The position numbers and the translations under genes were made by a program. From a virus, in the IMG/VR virus record IMGVR_UViG_3300037502_001755, positions 1-63,210 of that record: 63,210 nucleotides of DNA; one strand, given 5' to 3'. The notes under the pieces are model-generated. The model worked only from the letters and a program-made list of their open reading frames with translations. It was not told the origin of the DNA and did not search any database. Below, one piece after another: positions 25,438 through 32,148 of this stretch. Every line of letters begins with the position of its first letter. Positions within the stretch are counted from its first letter, which is position 1.

Positions 25438-25498
25438 GAGGATTCATGCGGGTTGCGGGGCTACGCTTAGCTTCGGAATTAGTGGGTATGCGCAGGAC
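25438..25498 (-). repeat. Long inverted repeat, right copy
   Basis: The inverted partner of 25195-25255. Its reverse complement reads CATACCCACTAATTCCGA then AGCTAAGCGT and AACCCGCATG. Dyad copy 4 follows 24 bp later. Confidence 0.7.
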
Positions 25499-25521
25499 AG
25501 TGAAGTTCTCACAAAGAAGTT

Positions 25522-25538
25522 GCGGACAAGTTGTCCGC
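25522..25538. promoter_or_regulatory. Dyad copy 4 (GCGGAC-N5-GTCCGC)
   Basis: GCGGACAAGTTGTCCGC, identical to copies 3 and 5 over 17 bp. It begins three bases after the stop codon of the 69-residue gene and borders the AT-rich island. Confidence 0.6.
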
Positions 25539-25541
25539 GAG

Positions 25542-25751
25542 TCAGCGAAAGAGTTTGCCCTGCTTGAGAGGGCGCACGGACTGCGTGTAGTCCAGCCACT
25601 CGTTGTCTCGGGCCTTGGCCTCGTCGAGGATGCGGCGCTTGTGGGCGTTGTCTGCTTGGATGCGGACGTAGTCCTCGCGTAGCTCTTTGAGGCGGGCAAG
25701 CGAGGCGCTTTTGATGGTGCTGTGGATGGCGTAGCGGTTGGTCTTGGACAT
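25542..25751 (-). CDS. Small helical protein (69 aa)
   Basis: MSKTNRYAIHSTIKSASLAR then a long amphipathic helix (LKELREDYVRIQADNAHKRR). Likely a coiled-coil dimer. Uses the GGAGAACCAACCATG cassette. Function unknown. Confidence 0.55.
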   Translation of the reverse strand: MSKTNRYAIHSTIKSASLARLKELREDYVRIQADNAHKRRILDEAKARDNEWLDYTQSVRPLKQGKLFR

Positions 25752-25766
25752 GGTTGGTTCTCCGGG

Positions 25767-25835
25767 TTAGATGAAGAAGACGGACAGGGTGAGGACGAGC
25801 CAGATGAGGCAGGCGAAGGCGGCGATGGTTTTCAT
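25767..25835 (-). CDS. 22-residue hydrophobic peptide
   Basis: MKTIAAFACLIWLVLTLSVFFI: a single membrane span. The ATG overlaps the previous stop (ATGA), supporting real translation despite the size. Possibly a membrane peptide acting with the preceding two-pass protein. Confidence 0.4.
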   Translation of the reverse strand: MKTIAAFACLIWLVLTLSVFFI

Positions 25836-25996
25836 GCTGCCCCCTTGAGGCTTGCGAGGGACAGTGTGACTGTCGCCGTGCCCCACACGACAGCGCCGAG
25901 GTAAATCCACATACCCTGTGGGATGAGTGCTGTCAGGCCAAGGATTAGCCCGGCAGTGCCGAGGATTGCGGTGATGCAAAGATACAGGTTACGCAT
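25832..25996 (-). CDS. Two-pass small membrane protein (54 aa)
   Basis: MRNLYLCITAILGTAGLILG and WIYLGAVVWGTATVTLSLA form two hydrophobic helices. RBS GGAGTAACC. An early-arm membrane protein; a superinfection-exclusion role is possible but unproven. Confidence 0.5.
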   Translation of the reverse strand: MRNLYLCITAILGTAGLILGLTALIPQGMWIYLGAVVWGTATVTLSLASLKGAA

Positions 25997-26010
25997 GGTG
26001 GTTACTCCGG

Positions 26011-26181
26011 TTAGAAGGGAAGAAGTTGGGTCTTGGTCAGCACCACGCACCAGCCTTCGGTGGCTGCGGTGGCCCGAGCGTGAGTCTCGGCATCCCTCGG
26101 GGTGAGGGCGTGCACATCGGTGCGGACGACGAACTCACGCCCGTTGTCCCAGACTTGCAGGAAGACGCGATAGGTTTTCAT
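26011..26181 (-). CDS. Small soluble protein (56 aa)
   Basis: MKTYRVFLQVWDNGREFVVR then LTPRDAETHARATAATEGW: a small alpha/beta protein with a strand-strand-helix pattern. GGAGC RBS. Function unknown. Confidence 0.5.
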   Translation of the reverse strand: MKTYRVFLQVWDNGREFVVRTDVHALTPRDAETHARATAATEGWCVVLTKTQLLPF

Positions 26182-26191
26182 GGGTAGCTCC

Positions 26192-26356
26192 TTAGAAGTT
26201 GGGGTTGTAGCGTTGCATGAGGGTTGCGCCGTCCCACATCTCGACAGGGAAGCCGAGCTTGGTTAGGGCGGCGAACAGCACGATGGCATCGCCTTGGCTC
26301 TGGCACTCGTAGGTGCGGTCGGTGAACATATGGCGCAGGATGATGGTGGGTTTCAT
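26192..26356 (-). CDS. Small protein (54 aa)
   Basis: MKPTIILRHMFTDRTYECQS..., with a helix AIVLFAALTKLGFPVEMW. Start chosen at the ATG after AAAGGAG; the longer reading would run through dyad copy 5. Function unknown. Confidence 0.5.
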   Translation of the reverse strand: MKPTIILRHMFTDRTYECQSQGDAIVLFAALTKLGFPVEMWDGATLMQRYNPNF

Positions 26357-26425
26357 GGGTGGCTCCTTTGGACAAGAAACGAAACAGCGGCCGGGCCTCG
26401 CAGCCACGACCGCCGGGGAAAACTC

Positions 26426-26442
26426 GCGGACAAGTTGTCCGC
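26426..26442. promoter_or_regulatory. Dyad copy 5 (GCGGAC-N5-GTCCGC)
   Basis: GCGGACAAGTTGTCCGC between the first and second early genes, about 25 bp after the stop codon. In opposite orientation to copies 3 and 4 as judged by the asymmetric flanks. Confidence 0.6.
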
Positions 26443-26467
26443 AAGTCGTTGGTGAGAAGTACAAGGC

Positions 26468-26866
26468 TTAGGCGATCTTGGCCTTGAACGAGCGCTTCTC
26501 AGCAGCGCTCAGCTTCTCGAATGCAGCCACCAGCTTCTCCACGGCTGACTGCGCGTGCTTGCGACCAGTGGCTTTGGGCAAGTCCGCGCTGGGGTAGCAG
26601 ATAGCCAGCACGCGATTGACGGCACGCTCGGCTGCGCTGTCGCGTCGTGTGTAGGTGAGGCCGCGCTGACCCTGCTTGAGGCCCGTGTCCGCGTACTTGG
26701 CGATAGCCCAGGCCATCGCGTAGGGCCGTGCCTCCGCACGGCTGGCCAGCCCCGCCTTCAGTAAGGCGTCAGCGAAACTGGCGGACGATCCGTCCGCAAG
26801 ATCGAACGTGGGTGCAGAGGCGGCGAGGACGGCAGGGTTGATGCCGAGCAGTTTGTTGATGTGCAT
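26468..26866 (-). CDS. First gene of the leftward early operon (132 aa)
   Basis: Starts MHINKLLGINPAVLAASAPT after GGAGAACCAACCATG. The C-terminal half is lysine/alanine-rich and helical (EKLSAAEKRSFKAKIA), suggesting nucleic-acid binding. As the promoter-proximal early gene it is a good candidate for a host-takeover or regulatory factor, but no family is recognised. Dyad copy 6 lies inside it, coding LADGSSAS. Confidence 0.6.
   Translation of the reverse strand: MHINKLLGINPAVLAASAPTFDLADGSSASFADALLKAGLASRAEARPYAMAWAIAKYADTGLKQGQRGLTYTRRDSAAERAVNRVLAICYPSADLPKATGRKHAQSAVEKLVAAFEKLSAAEKRSFKAKIA
26781..26797. repeat. Dyad copy 6 (GCGGAC-N5-GTCCGC)
   Basis: GCGGACGATCCGTCCGC inside the first early gene. 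The inner 6-bp arms are conserved and the first base pair of the centre changed from A-T to G-C, keeping the dyad. Confidence 0.5.
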
Positions 26867-26877
26867 GGTTGGTTCTC

Positions 26878-26904
26878 CAAAAGAAAACCCGGCAACTGGC
26901 CGGG
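26878..26904 (-). terminator. Leader intrinsic terminator (attenuator candidate)
   Basis: On the minus strand CCCGGC-N5-GCCGGG followed by TTTTCTTTT, ending right at the GGAGAA RBS of the first early gene. A terminator in this place would stop early transcription unless anti-terminated or unless translation starts. Confidence 0.65.
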
Positions 26905-26940
26905 CGACAGATCGGCGAGACAACCCCAACCGATGCCTCT

Positions 26941-26950
26941 AGTATACCAC
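26941..26950 (-). promoter_or_regulatory. Extended -10 promoter near first early gene
   Basis: TGGTATACT on the minus strand (TATACT at 26946-26941). It has a poor -35 but a TGn extension. It is bracketed by ACAACCCC (26920-26927) and its inverted copy GGGGTTGT (26977-26984), which could be an operator pair. Confidence 0.4.
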
Positions 26951-27124
26951 AGTGGCTTTCAGAGAACCCTTGACATGGGGTTGTTTTGGCTAGGCGACGA
27001 CCCCACCGGTGGGTGGGAACCCCTTTTTGGCGGTGGGGCTGCGATACGGCAAGAACACTAATCCTCAACCACACACCACATTTTGTAAAACCCGAGACAT
27101 CGCAGCAAAATCCCAGACAACACT

Positions 27125-27146
27125 GTGTAGCACAAATTAGCTACAC
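27125..27146. promoter_or_regulatory. Operator-like inverted repeat GTGTAGC-N8-GCTACAC
   Basis: Perfect 7-bp arms about 40-60 bp downstream of the main early promoter start on the minus strand. Different in sequence from the GCGGAC dyads. Confidence 0.45.
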
Positions 27147-27184
27147 TTCTATCCGCAGCCCAACACACCGGCCCCCAAAAATTT

Positions 27185-27213
27185 TTTAAAAAATTTGGAA
27201 AAACCCGTGTCAA
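27185..27213 (-). promoter_or_regulatory. Main leftward early promoter
   Basis: On the minus strand TTGACA (27213-27208), 17-bp spacer, TTTAAA (27190-27185), with an A/T-rich spacer and downstream region. A perfect -35 and ideal spacing make it the best sigma70-type promoter I found. It lies just downstream of a minus-strand terminator that would shield it. Confidence 0.6.
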
Positions 27214-27223
27214 ACAGCGCCAA

Positions 27224-27296
27224 GAAAAAAGCCCCCGGGGTGAGCCGGGGGCCAAGAACAACGGAGATAGCAAGACGACCCCTTGCAAGGCCGCCG
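27224..27296 (-). ncRNA. Candidate ~73-nt minus-strand RNA with intrinsic terminator
   Basis: A promoter-like TTGTAA-N17-TACACT (27331-27303) would start a transcript near 27296. It would end at a GCCCCCGG-N6-CCGGGGGC hairpin and T6 (27252-27225). The RNA includes the CCTTGCAAGG palindrome and the segment TCTCCGTTGTT. That segment is an exact 11-nt complement of the ribosome-binding site before the MoxR gene (AACAACGGAGA). No reading frame of note. Inference only. Confidence 0.35.
27225..27252 (-). terminator. Intrinsic terminator in control region
   Basis: Eight-pair GC stem (GCCCCCGG/CCGGGGGC) with a six-base loop and T6 on the minus strand. It would end any leftward transcript that starts in the late-gene side before it reaches the early promoter. 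Confidence 0.7.
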
Positions 27297-27312
27297 TGTA
27301 ACAGTGTACATT
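27283..27312 (+). promoter_or_regulatory. Candidate late promoter before terminase
   Basis: TTGCAA-N18-TACATT on the plus strand, 45 bp before the terminase start. Four-of-six matches in each box. The -35 is inside the CCTTGCAAGG palindrome (27281-27290). Confidence 0.35.
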
Positions 27313-27356
27313 CCGCTCAACGAGGTTACAAGGCATACCGCCTACCTACGCGATAA

Positions 27357-27965
27357 ATGCTGGAACACTTGGTGCACTTTAATCCGGAAGTATCACCGCC
27401 CGGAAACTACACGCCCCTCGACGAAGTGGGGCCGGACGACCTGTTGGCGGCCAAAGTAGCCACCACGAGTTGGCTCGAAGAGATCGGCGCACCGCCGGAC
27501 GACGAAATCGAGGCTGAGGTTGAGAAGGCCCACGCCAGAAAAGCCTTCGGTGCGCTGTCTGTAAATGTGGATTCGTTGGAAGCGAAAGCGGCCATCGCCG
27601 CCCTGAAAACCCCCGAGGCTGTGCGCCACCTGACTGGCATGCTGTCCGCATACGACTGGGAGTTCATCGAGCAGGCCAAGGAACTGCGCGGGTACACGGT
27701 GGCCAAGTTGGTCGAGGAGACGACCAATACCAACGCCAACATCCGCCTCAAAGCGCTGGCCCTGCTGGGCAAAGTCACGGAGGTCGGGCTCTTTACGGAA
27801 AAGATTGAAGTGAAGAACGCCCCGGCATCGGATGCCGAGCTGGACGCCCGGATCAAGGAGAAGTTGGGCAAGTTCATGGGCGTGGTGGATGTCATGGACA
27901 TCAGTAAGCAGGAAGCGCAGGACATCGTCCTCTCGGAAATCCCCGATGAGGGCTCCAAAGAGTGA
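27357..27965 (+). CDS. Terminase small subunit
   Basis: 202 residues, mainly helical. An acidic N-terminus is followed by a helical DNA-recognition-type middle (EFIEQAKELRGYTVAKLVEE, then a KALALLGKV helix) and a C-terminal acidic helix. It is placed directly before the large terminase with a GTG/TGA overlap, the standard arrangement. The start has no clear Shine-Dalgarno, so the N-terminus is uncertain. Confidence 0.75.
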   Translation: MLEHLVHFNPEVSPPGNYTPLDEVGPDDLLAAKVATTSWLEEIGAPPDDEIEAEVEKAHARKAFGALSVNVDSLEAKAAIAALKTPEAVRHLTGMLSAYDWEFIEQAKELRGYTVAKLVEETTNTNANIRLKALALLGKVTEVGLFTEKIEVKNAPASDAELDARIKEKLGKFMGVVDVMDISKQEAQDIVLSEIPDEGSKE

Positions 27966-29497
27966 CCAGCCTGACCAAGCTGGAGCTTGAAGCCTTGCAA
28001 AAGGCCCTGCCGCATATGAATGCGCAGGAGAAGGCTGAACTGCTCCAAGACTTGGAAGAGCGCGAGAGACGAACACGCCTTGCGGCGGCCAACGACAACA
28101 TGCTGGGCTTTGCCAAGGCGGTGTACCCGGGCTTTAAGGTCGGCCCCCACCACAAGAAGCTGGCAAAAATCTTCACGGACGTGATCGAGGGCAAGAAAAA
28201 GCGGGTGATCATCAACATCGCGCCGCGTATGGGCAAGTCCGAATTCAGCTCCTACCTGTTCCCCGCCTATTTTCTAGGTAAATACCCTAATAAGAAGATC
28301 ATCATGGGCACGCACACCGCGAGCCTGTCCGAGGACTTTGGCCGAAGAATACGAAATTTAATTGATAGTGAAGAGTACAGGGAAATCTTCCCTGCCACAG
28401 TCGTGGCGGACGACCAGAAAGCTGCGGGCAAGTGGAGTACTAGTGTAGGCGGGCAGTATTACGCCGCAGGCGTAGGCGGTGCCCTAGCAGGACGCGGTGC
28501 AGACTTGTTCGTCATCGATGACCCCCATTCAGAACAAGATGTGAAGGTCAACTCGCGCCTGTCTTTCGACACCGCATGGTCGTGGTTCCAGACGGGGCCC
28601 TTGCAGCGTCTGATGCCGGGCGGCGCGATCATTATCATCATGACGCGCTGGTCCCTCTTGGACCTCACAGGGCGGCTGATCGACTACCAGATCAAGAATC
28701 CGGAGAGTATTCCGTGGGAGATCGTGGAGCTGCCAGCAATTCTTGAATCTGCAAGCGATGATGGCACCACCATCGAGAAAAGCCTGTGGCCAGAGCAGTG
28801 GCCCATCGAGTCTCTCAAAGCCACCCGCGCATCGCTGGACCCCCGGTACTGGAACGCCCAGTACATGCAGCAGCCGACCTCCGAGAGCAGCGCTTTGGTG
28901 AGCAGGAAGTCGTGGCGCATCTGGGACAGGGAAGACCCGCCGCCGTGCGACTACGTGATCCAGTCATGGGACACGGCGTTCGAAGCCAAAACCAGCGCTG
29001 ACTACAGCGCCTGTACAACGTGGGGCGTTTGGTACAACGAGGAGGAGGGCAACAGCCCCCAGCTAATCCTGTTGGACGCGTTTAAGGCCCGGATGACGTT
29101 CCCGGAGCTTAAAGAGGTGGCGCTTAAGCACTACAAGGAGTGGACGCCAGATGCGTTCATTGTGGAAAAGAAGGCCGCCGGTGCGCCGCTGATCCAAGAG
29201 CTGCGCCAGATGGGCATCCCCGTTCAAGAATTTACGCCCAGTCGGGGAAATGACAAAATGGTGCGCCTGAACGCCGTGGCAGACTTGTTCTCCTCCGGCA
29301 AAGTGTGGGCACCGGACACGCGCTGGGCGCGTGAAGTGATCGAGGAGGTGGCGGCGTTTCCTGTGGGTGAGCACGACGACTACGTGGACACGACAACGCA
29401 GGCGCTGCTGCGCTACCGGCAGGGCGGGTTTATCAGTTTGGATACCGATGAGCCCGAGGATCGTCTCTTTCAGCGCCGCCGGGCGGCGTACTACTGA
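27962..29497 (+). CDS. terL: Terminase large subunit
   Basis: 511 residues. ATPase: Walker A-like APRMGKSE (~87-94) and Walker B LFVIDDPHS (~182-190), coupling motif IIIIMTRWS. RNase H-like nuclease: SWDTAFEAK, VEKKAAG and HDDYVDT carry the acidic metal ligands. Start codon is GTG overlapping the previous stop. Drives headful-type DNA packaging into the prohead through the portal. Confidence 0.93.
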   Translation: MTSLTKLELEALQKALPHMNAQEKAELLQDLEERERRTRLAAANDNMLGFAKAVYPGFKVGPHHKKLAKIFTDVIEGKKKRVIINIAPRMGKSEFSSYLFPAYFLGKYPNKKIIMGTHTASLSEDFGRRIRNLIDSEEYREIFPATVVADDQKAAGKWSTSVGGQYYAAGVGGALAGRGADLFVIDDPHSEQDVKVNSRLSFDTAWSWFQTGPLQRLMPGGAIIIIMTRWSLLDLTGRLIDYQIKNPESIPWEIVELPAILESASDDGTTIEKSLWPEQWPIESLKATRASLDPRYWNAQYMQQPTSESSALVSRKSWRIWDREDPPPCDYVIQSWDTAFEAKTSADYSACTTWGVWYNEEEGNSPQLILLDAFKARMTFPELKEVALKHYKEWTPDAFIVEKKAAGAPLIQELRQMGIPVQEFTPSRGNDKMVRLNAVADLFSSGKVWAPDTRWAREVIEEVAAFPVGEHDDYVDTTTQALLRYRQGGFISLDTDEPEDRLFQRRRAAYY

Positions 29498-29509
29498 GGA
29501 ATTTCAGAT

Positions 29510-31957
29510 ATGGCCACGAATATCGACAAGGCGCTGTTCCAATCCCCCCAAGGCATCGCCGACGCGGCTGAGGCTGAAGAACCGATTGAGATCGAGATCA
29601 TTGATCCCGAACAAGTCAACATCAAAGCCGGTCCGCTGGAGATTGAGATTGAGAAGGCTGAGCCTTCCATCGAGGACTTCGACGCCAACCTCGCGGAGTT
29701 TTTGCCCGAGGGCGAGATTACGACGATGGTCTCCGAGCTTGCCTCGGACATCGACAACGACCGCAGTTCGCGCAAGGAGTGGGAGAAGGCATACGTCACG
29801 GGGCTGAAGCTGCTGGGCCTACAGATAGAAGAGCGCACGGAGCCGTGGGACGGGGCGTCGGGGGTGTTTCACCCGATGCTCACGGAGGCAATCGTCAAGT
29901 TCCAGAGCGAGACGATCACGGAGACATTCCCTGCGCAGGGGCCCGTGCGCACGAAAATCATTGGTAAGCAGACTCCGCAGAAGCAGGATGTGGCCGTCCG
30001 TGTGCAGGACGACATGAACTACCAGTTGACGGAGAAGATGCACGAGTTCCGCCCGGAGCACGAGCGCATGCTGTGGTCGCTGCCAGCCACGGGTAGTGCG
30101 TTCAAGAAGGTGTATTTCGATCCGAACCTCGGGCGTCAGGTCAGTATTTTTATTCCTGCGGAAGACATTCTGCTGCCGTACGGCACTTCGGACATCCAGA
30201 CTTGCTACCGCGTATCGCACCAGATGCGCAAGACCAAGGATGAGATCAAGAAGCTTCAGATGCAGGGCTTTTACTGCGAGGCCGATATTGGTGAGCCGGA
30301 CAAGGCGATTGACGAGATCAACAAAGCCAAGGACAAAGAGACTGGCTTTACGGACATCAACGACGACCGTTTCCACCTAATCGAAACCCACGCCGACCTG
30401 TGCATCAAGAGCGACCCGCTGTGCGTGCGCGATGAAGATGGCGAGCCCGCAGGCATCACACTGCCGTACGTGGTGACGTTCATCCGGGGCACGAACACCG
30501 TGATGGCCATCCGCAGGAACTGGAACGAGGACGACGAGCTACATCTGAAGCGCCAGCACTTCGTTCACTACCAGTACATCCCCGGCTTCGGCGCATACGG
30601 CTTCGGTCTGTTCCATCTGATTGGGGGCTTTGCCAACTCCGCAACCTCTTTGATGAGGCAACTGATTGACGCAGGCACGCTGTCGAACCTGCCGGGTGGA
30701 CTGAAAAGCAGAGGGTTGAGGATTAAAGGCGACGACACGCCGATTGCCCCCGGTGAATTTAGAGATGTCGACATCGGCTCCGGCGCGCTGCGCGACAACA
30801 TCCTGCCCCTGCCGTACAAGGAGCCGTCGGCCACCCTCTATAACCTGCTCAATACGGTCGTTGAAGAGGGTCGTCGGTTCGCAGCAACTGCGGACATGAA
30901 GGTGGCAGACATGTCCGCGCAGGCACCGGTGGGCACGACGCTGGCCCTGCTAGAGCGCCAGCTTAAGGTTCTCACCGCAGTGCAGGCGCGGGTGCACTAC
31001 GCGCTCAAGCAAGAGCTTCAACTGCTCAAGAACATCATCCGTGACTACACGGACGACGAGTACACCTACGAGCCGGACACCACGGACGACGCACCGCGTC
31101 GGGTCAAGAAGTCTGACTACGACATAGTGGAGGTGATCCCGGTCTCCGACCCCAATGCGGCCACGCTCAGCCAGCGACTGGTTCAATACCAAGCCGTAAT
31201 TCAGCTTTCGCAGACCGCGCCGGACATCTACAACCTGCCGCAGTTGCACCGAGGGATGCTGGAGGTGTTGGGGATCAAGAACGCCGACAAACTGGTGCCG
31301 TTGCCCGAGGATCAGAAACCGAAAGACCCCGTGGCCGAGAACATGGCTGCGCTCAAGGGTGAGCCGCTCAAGGCGTTCCAGTATCAGGACCACGAGTCGC
31401 ACATCAAGGTGCACATGTCGGCCATGCAGGACCCGGTCATCATGCAGCTTGTTGGGCAGAACCCCCGCGCTCCGGTGATACAGGCAGCCATGATGGCGCA
31501 CATCGCGGAGCACGTTGGGTTCGCGTATCGCCAGAAGATCGAGCAGCAACTGGGCATGCCCCTGCCGCCCGAGGACGAGAAGCTGCCGCCGCAGATGGAG
31601 TTGGCCCTGTCGCAGATGATGGCTCAGGCCGCGCAGCAGGTGCTCCAGCAAAACCAAGCGCAGGCGGCTCAGCAGCAAGCGCAGCAGCAAGCTCAAGACC
31701 CGGTGTTGCAGATGCAGCTCAAAGAACTTGCTATCCGCGAGCAGGAGGTGGCGCTCAAGGACAAGAAAATTCAGATCGATGCTGCTGCCAAAGCGGACGA
31801 GTTGGACCTCAAGGAGAAACAACTTCAGGTCGACGCCGCGTACAAGGCAGACAAGCTGGAGGCAGATCAGGAACGGGACGGTGTCCGCATGGGCATCGAT
31901 ATTGCAAAGAGTCGGCAACAGGCCGCATCACAAAGAAGGAGCCAACGTAACCAATGA
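29510..31957 (+). CDS. Portal protein (P22-like size class)
   Basis: 815 residues. The acidic N-terminus (SIEDFDANLAEFLPEGEI) leads into a portal core (WDGASGVFHPMLTEA; KVYFDPNLGRQVS; QLIDAGTLSNLPGGLKSRG). The C-terminal ~150 residues form a Q/A-rich coiled-coil barrel. Position after terminase and size support the portal call. P22/SU10-type portals have similar length and barrel tails. Confidence 0.88.
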   Translation: MATNIDKALFQSPQGIADAAEAEEPIEIEIIDPEQVNIKAGPLEIEIEKAEPSIEDFDANLAEFLPEGEITTMVSELASDIDNDRSSRKEWEKAYVTGLKLLGLQIEERTEPWDGASGVFHPMLTEAIVKFQSETITETFPAQGPVRTKIIGKQTPQKQDVAVRVQDDMNYQLTEKMHEFRPEHERMLWSLPATGSAFKKVYFDPNLGRQVSIFIPAEDILLPYGTSDIQTCYRVSHQMRKTKDEIKKLQMQGFYCEADIGEPDKAIDEINKAKDKETGFTDINDDRFHLIETHADLCIKSDPLCVRDEDGEPAGITLPYVVTFIRGTNTVMAIRRNWNEDDELHLKRQHFVHYQYIPGFGAYGFGLFHLIGGFANSATSLMRQLIDAGTLSNLPGGLKSRGLRIKGDDTPIAPGEFRDVDIGSGALRDNILPLPYKEPSATLYNLLNTVVEEGRRFAATADMKVADMSAQAPVGTTLALLERQLKVLTAVQARVHYALKQELQLLKNIIRDYTDDEYTYEPDTTDDAPRRVKKSDYDIVEVIPVSDPNAATLSQRLVQYQAVIQLSQTAPDIYNLPQLHRGMLEVLGIKNADKLVPLPEDQKPKDPVAENMAALKGEPLKAFQYQDHESHIKVHMSAMQDPVIMQLVGQNPRAPVIQAAMMAHIAEHVGFAYRQKIEQQLGMPLPPEDEKLPPQMELALSQMMAQAAQQVLQQNQAQAAQQQAQQQAQDPVLQMQLKELAIREQEVALKDKKIQIDAAAKADELDLKEKQLQVDAAYKADKLEADQERDGVRMGIDIAKSRQQAASQRRSQRNQ

Positions 31958-32148
31958 TCCAAGACTTCGCACGCGTACTGCGCGAGAAGATACGCACCGA
32001 CATGCACAACTACGCCGATGATTTGGCGGGGGGTTCGTGTCGCTCTTTCGATGAATACAAAAAACTCTGCGGTGTGATCCAAGGTCTCGCCATCGCAGAG
32101 CGCCATCTCCTTGACCTTGCAGAGAAAGTTGAGCAATCCGATGAGTGA
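31954..32148 (+). CDS. Small head-region protein (64 aa)
   Basis: Single helical bundle (MIQDFARVLREKIRTDMHNY...) with conserved-looking FDEYKKLCGVIQGL. ATGA overlap with portal and overlap with the GroES-like gene. Similar small proteins accompany portals in podoviruses; function unknown. Confidence 0.6.
   Translation: MIQDFARVLREKIRTDMHNYADDLAGGSCRSFDEYKKLCGVIQGLAIAERHLLDLAEKVEQSDE

Larger units (their letters stand above)
25132..25541. other. 410-bp non-coding island with AT-rich core
   Basis: I find no convincing gene here. It holds two inverted ~60-bp copies (25195-25255 and 25438-25498), an AT-rich core between them (25381-25420, runs of TA), dyad copy 4 at its right end and a possible minus-strand promoter (TGGACG-N18-TACTAT) near 25160-25190. 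Duplicated flanks plus an easily melted core suggest a replication origin or major control site. Confidence 0.5.
26867..27356. other. 490-bp divergent control region
   Basis: No convincing gene lies here. It separates the leftward early arm from the rightward late arm and contains, from left to right: the leader terminator, a TGG-TATACT extended -10, a 12-bp CCCACCGGTGGG palindrome (27003-27014), a GTGTAGC dyad, the TTGACA promoter, a minus-strand terminator, and a candidate plus-strand promoter. Confidence 0.7.

Noticed and set aside
25223-25699. Minus-strand frame across the AT-rich island (158 codons)
   Set aside because: It overlaps the inverted repeats, the A/T tract and the 69-residue gene in another frame, and has a low-complexity hydropathy pattern.
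27058-27336. Open frame on the minus strand in the control region
   Set aside because: It runs over two terminator/promoter elements and lacks an RBS or family features.
30890-30918. GCGGACATG...CATGTCCGC inverted repeat in the portal gene
   Set aside because: It lies in conserved coding sequence with an 11-bp spacer and is not repeated elsewhere.
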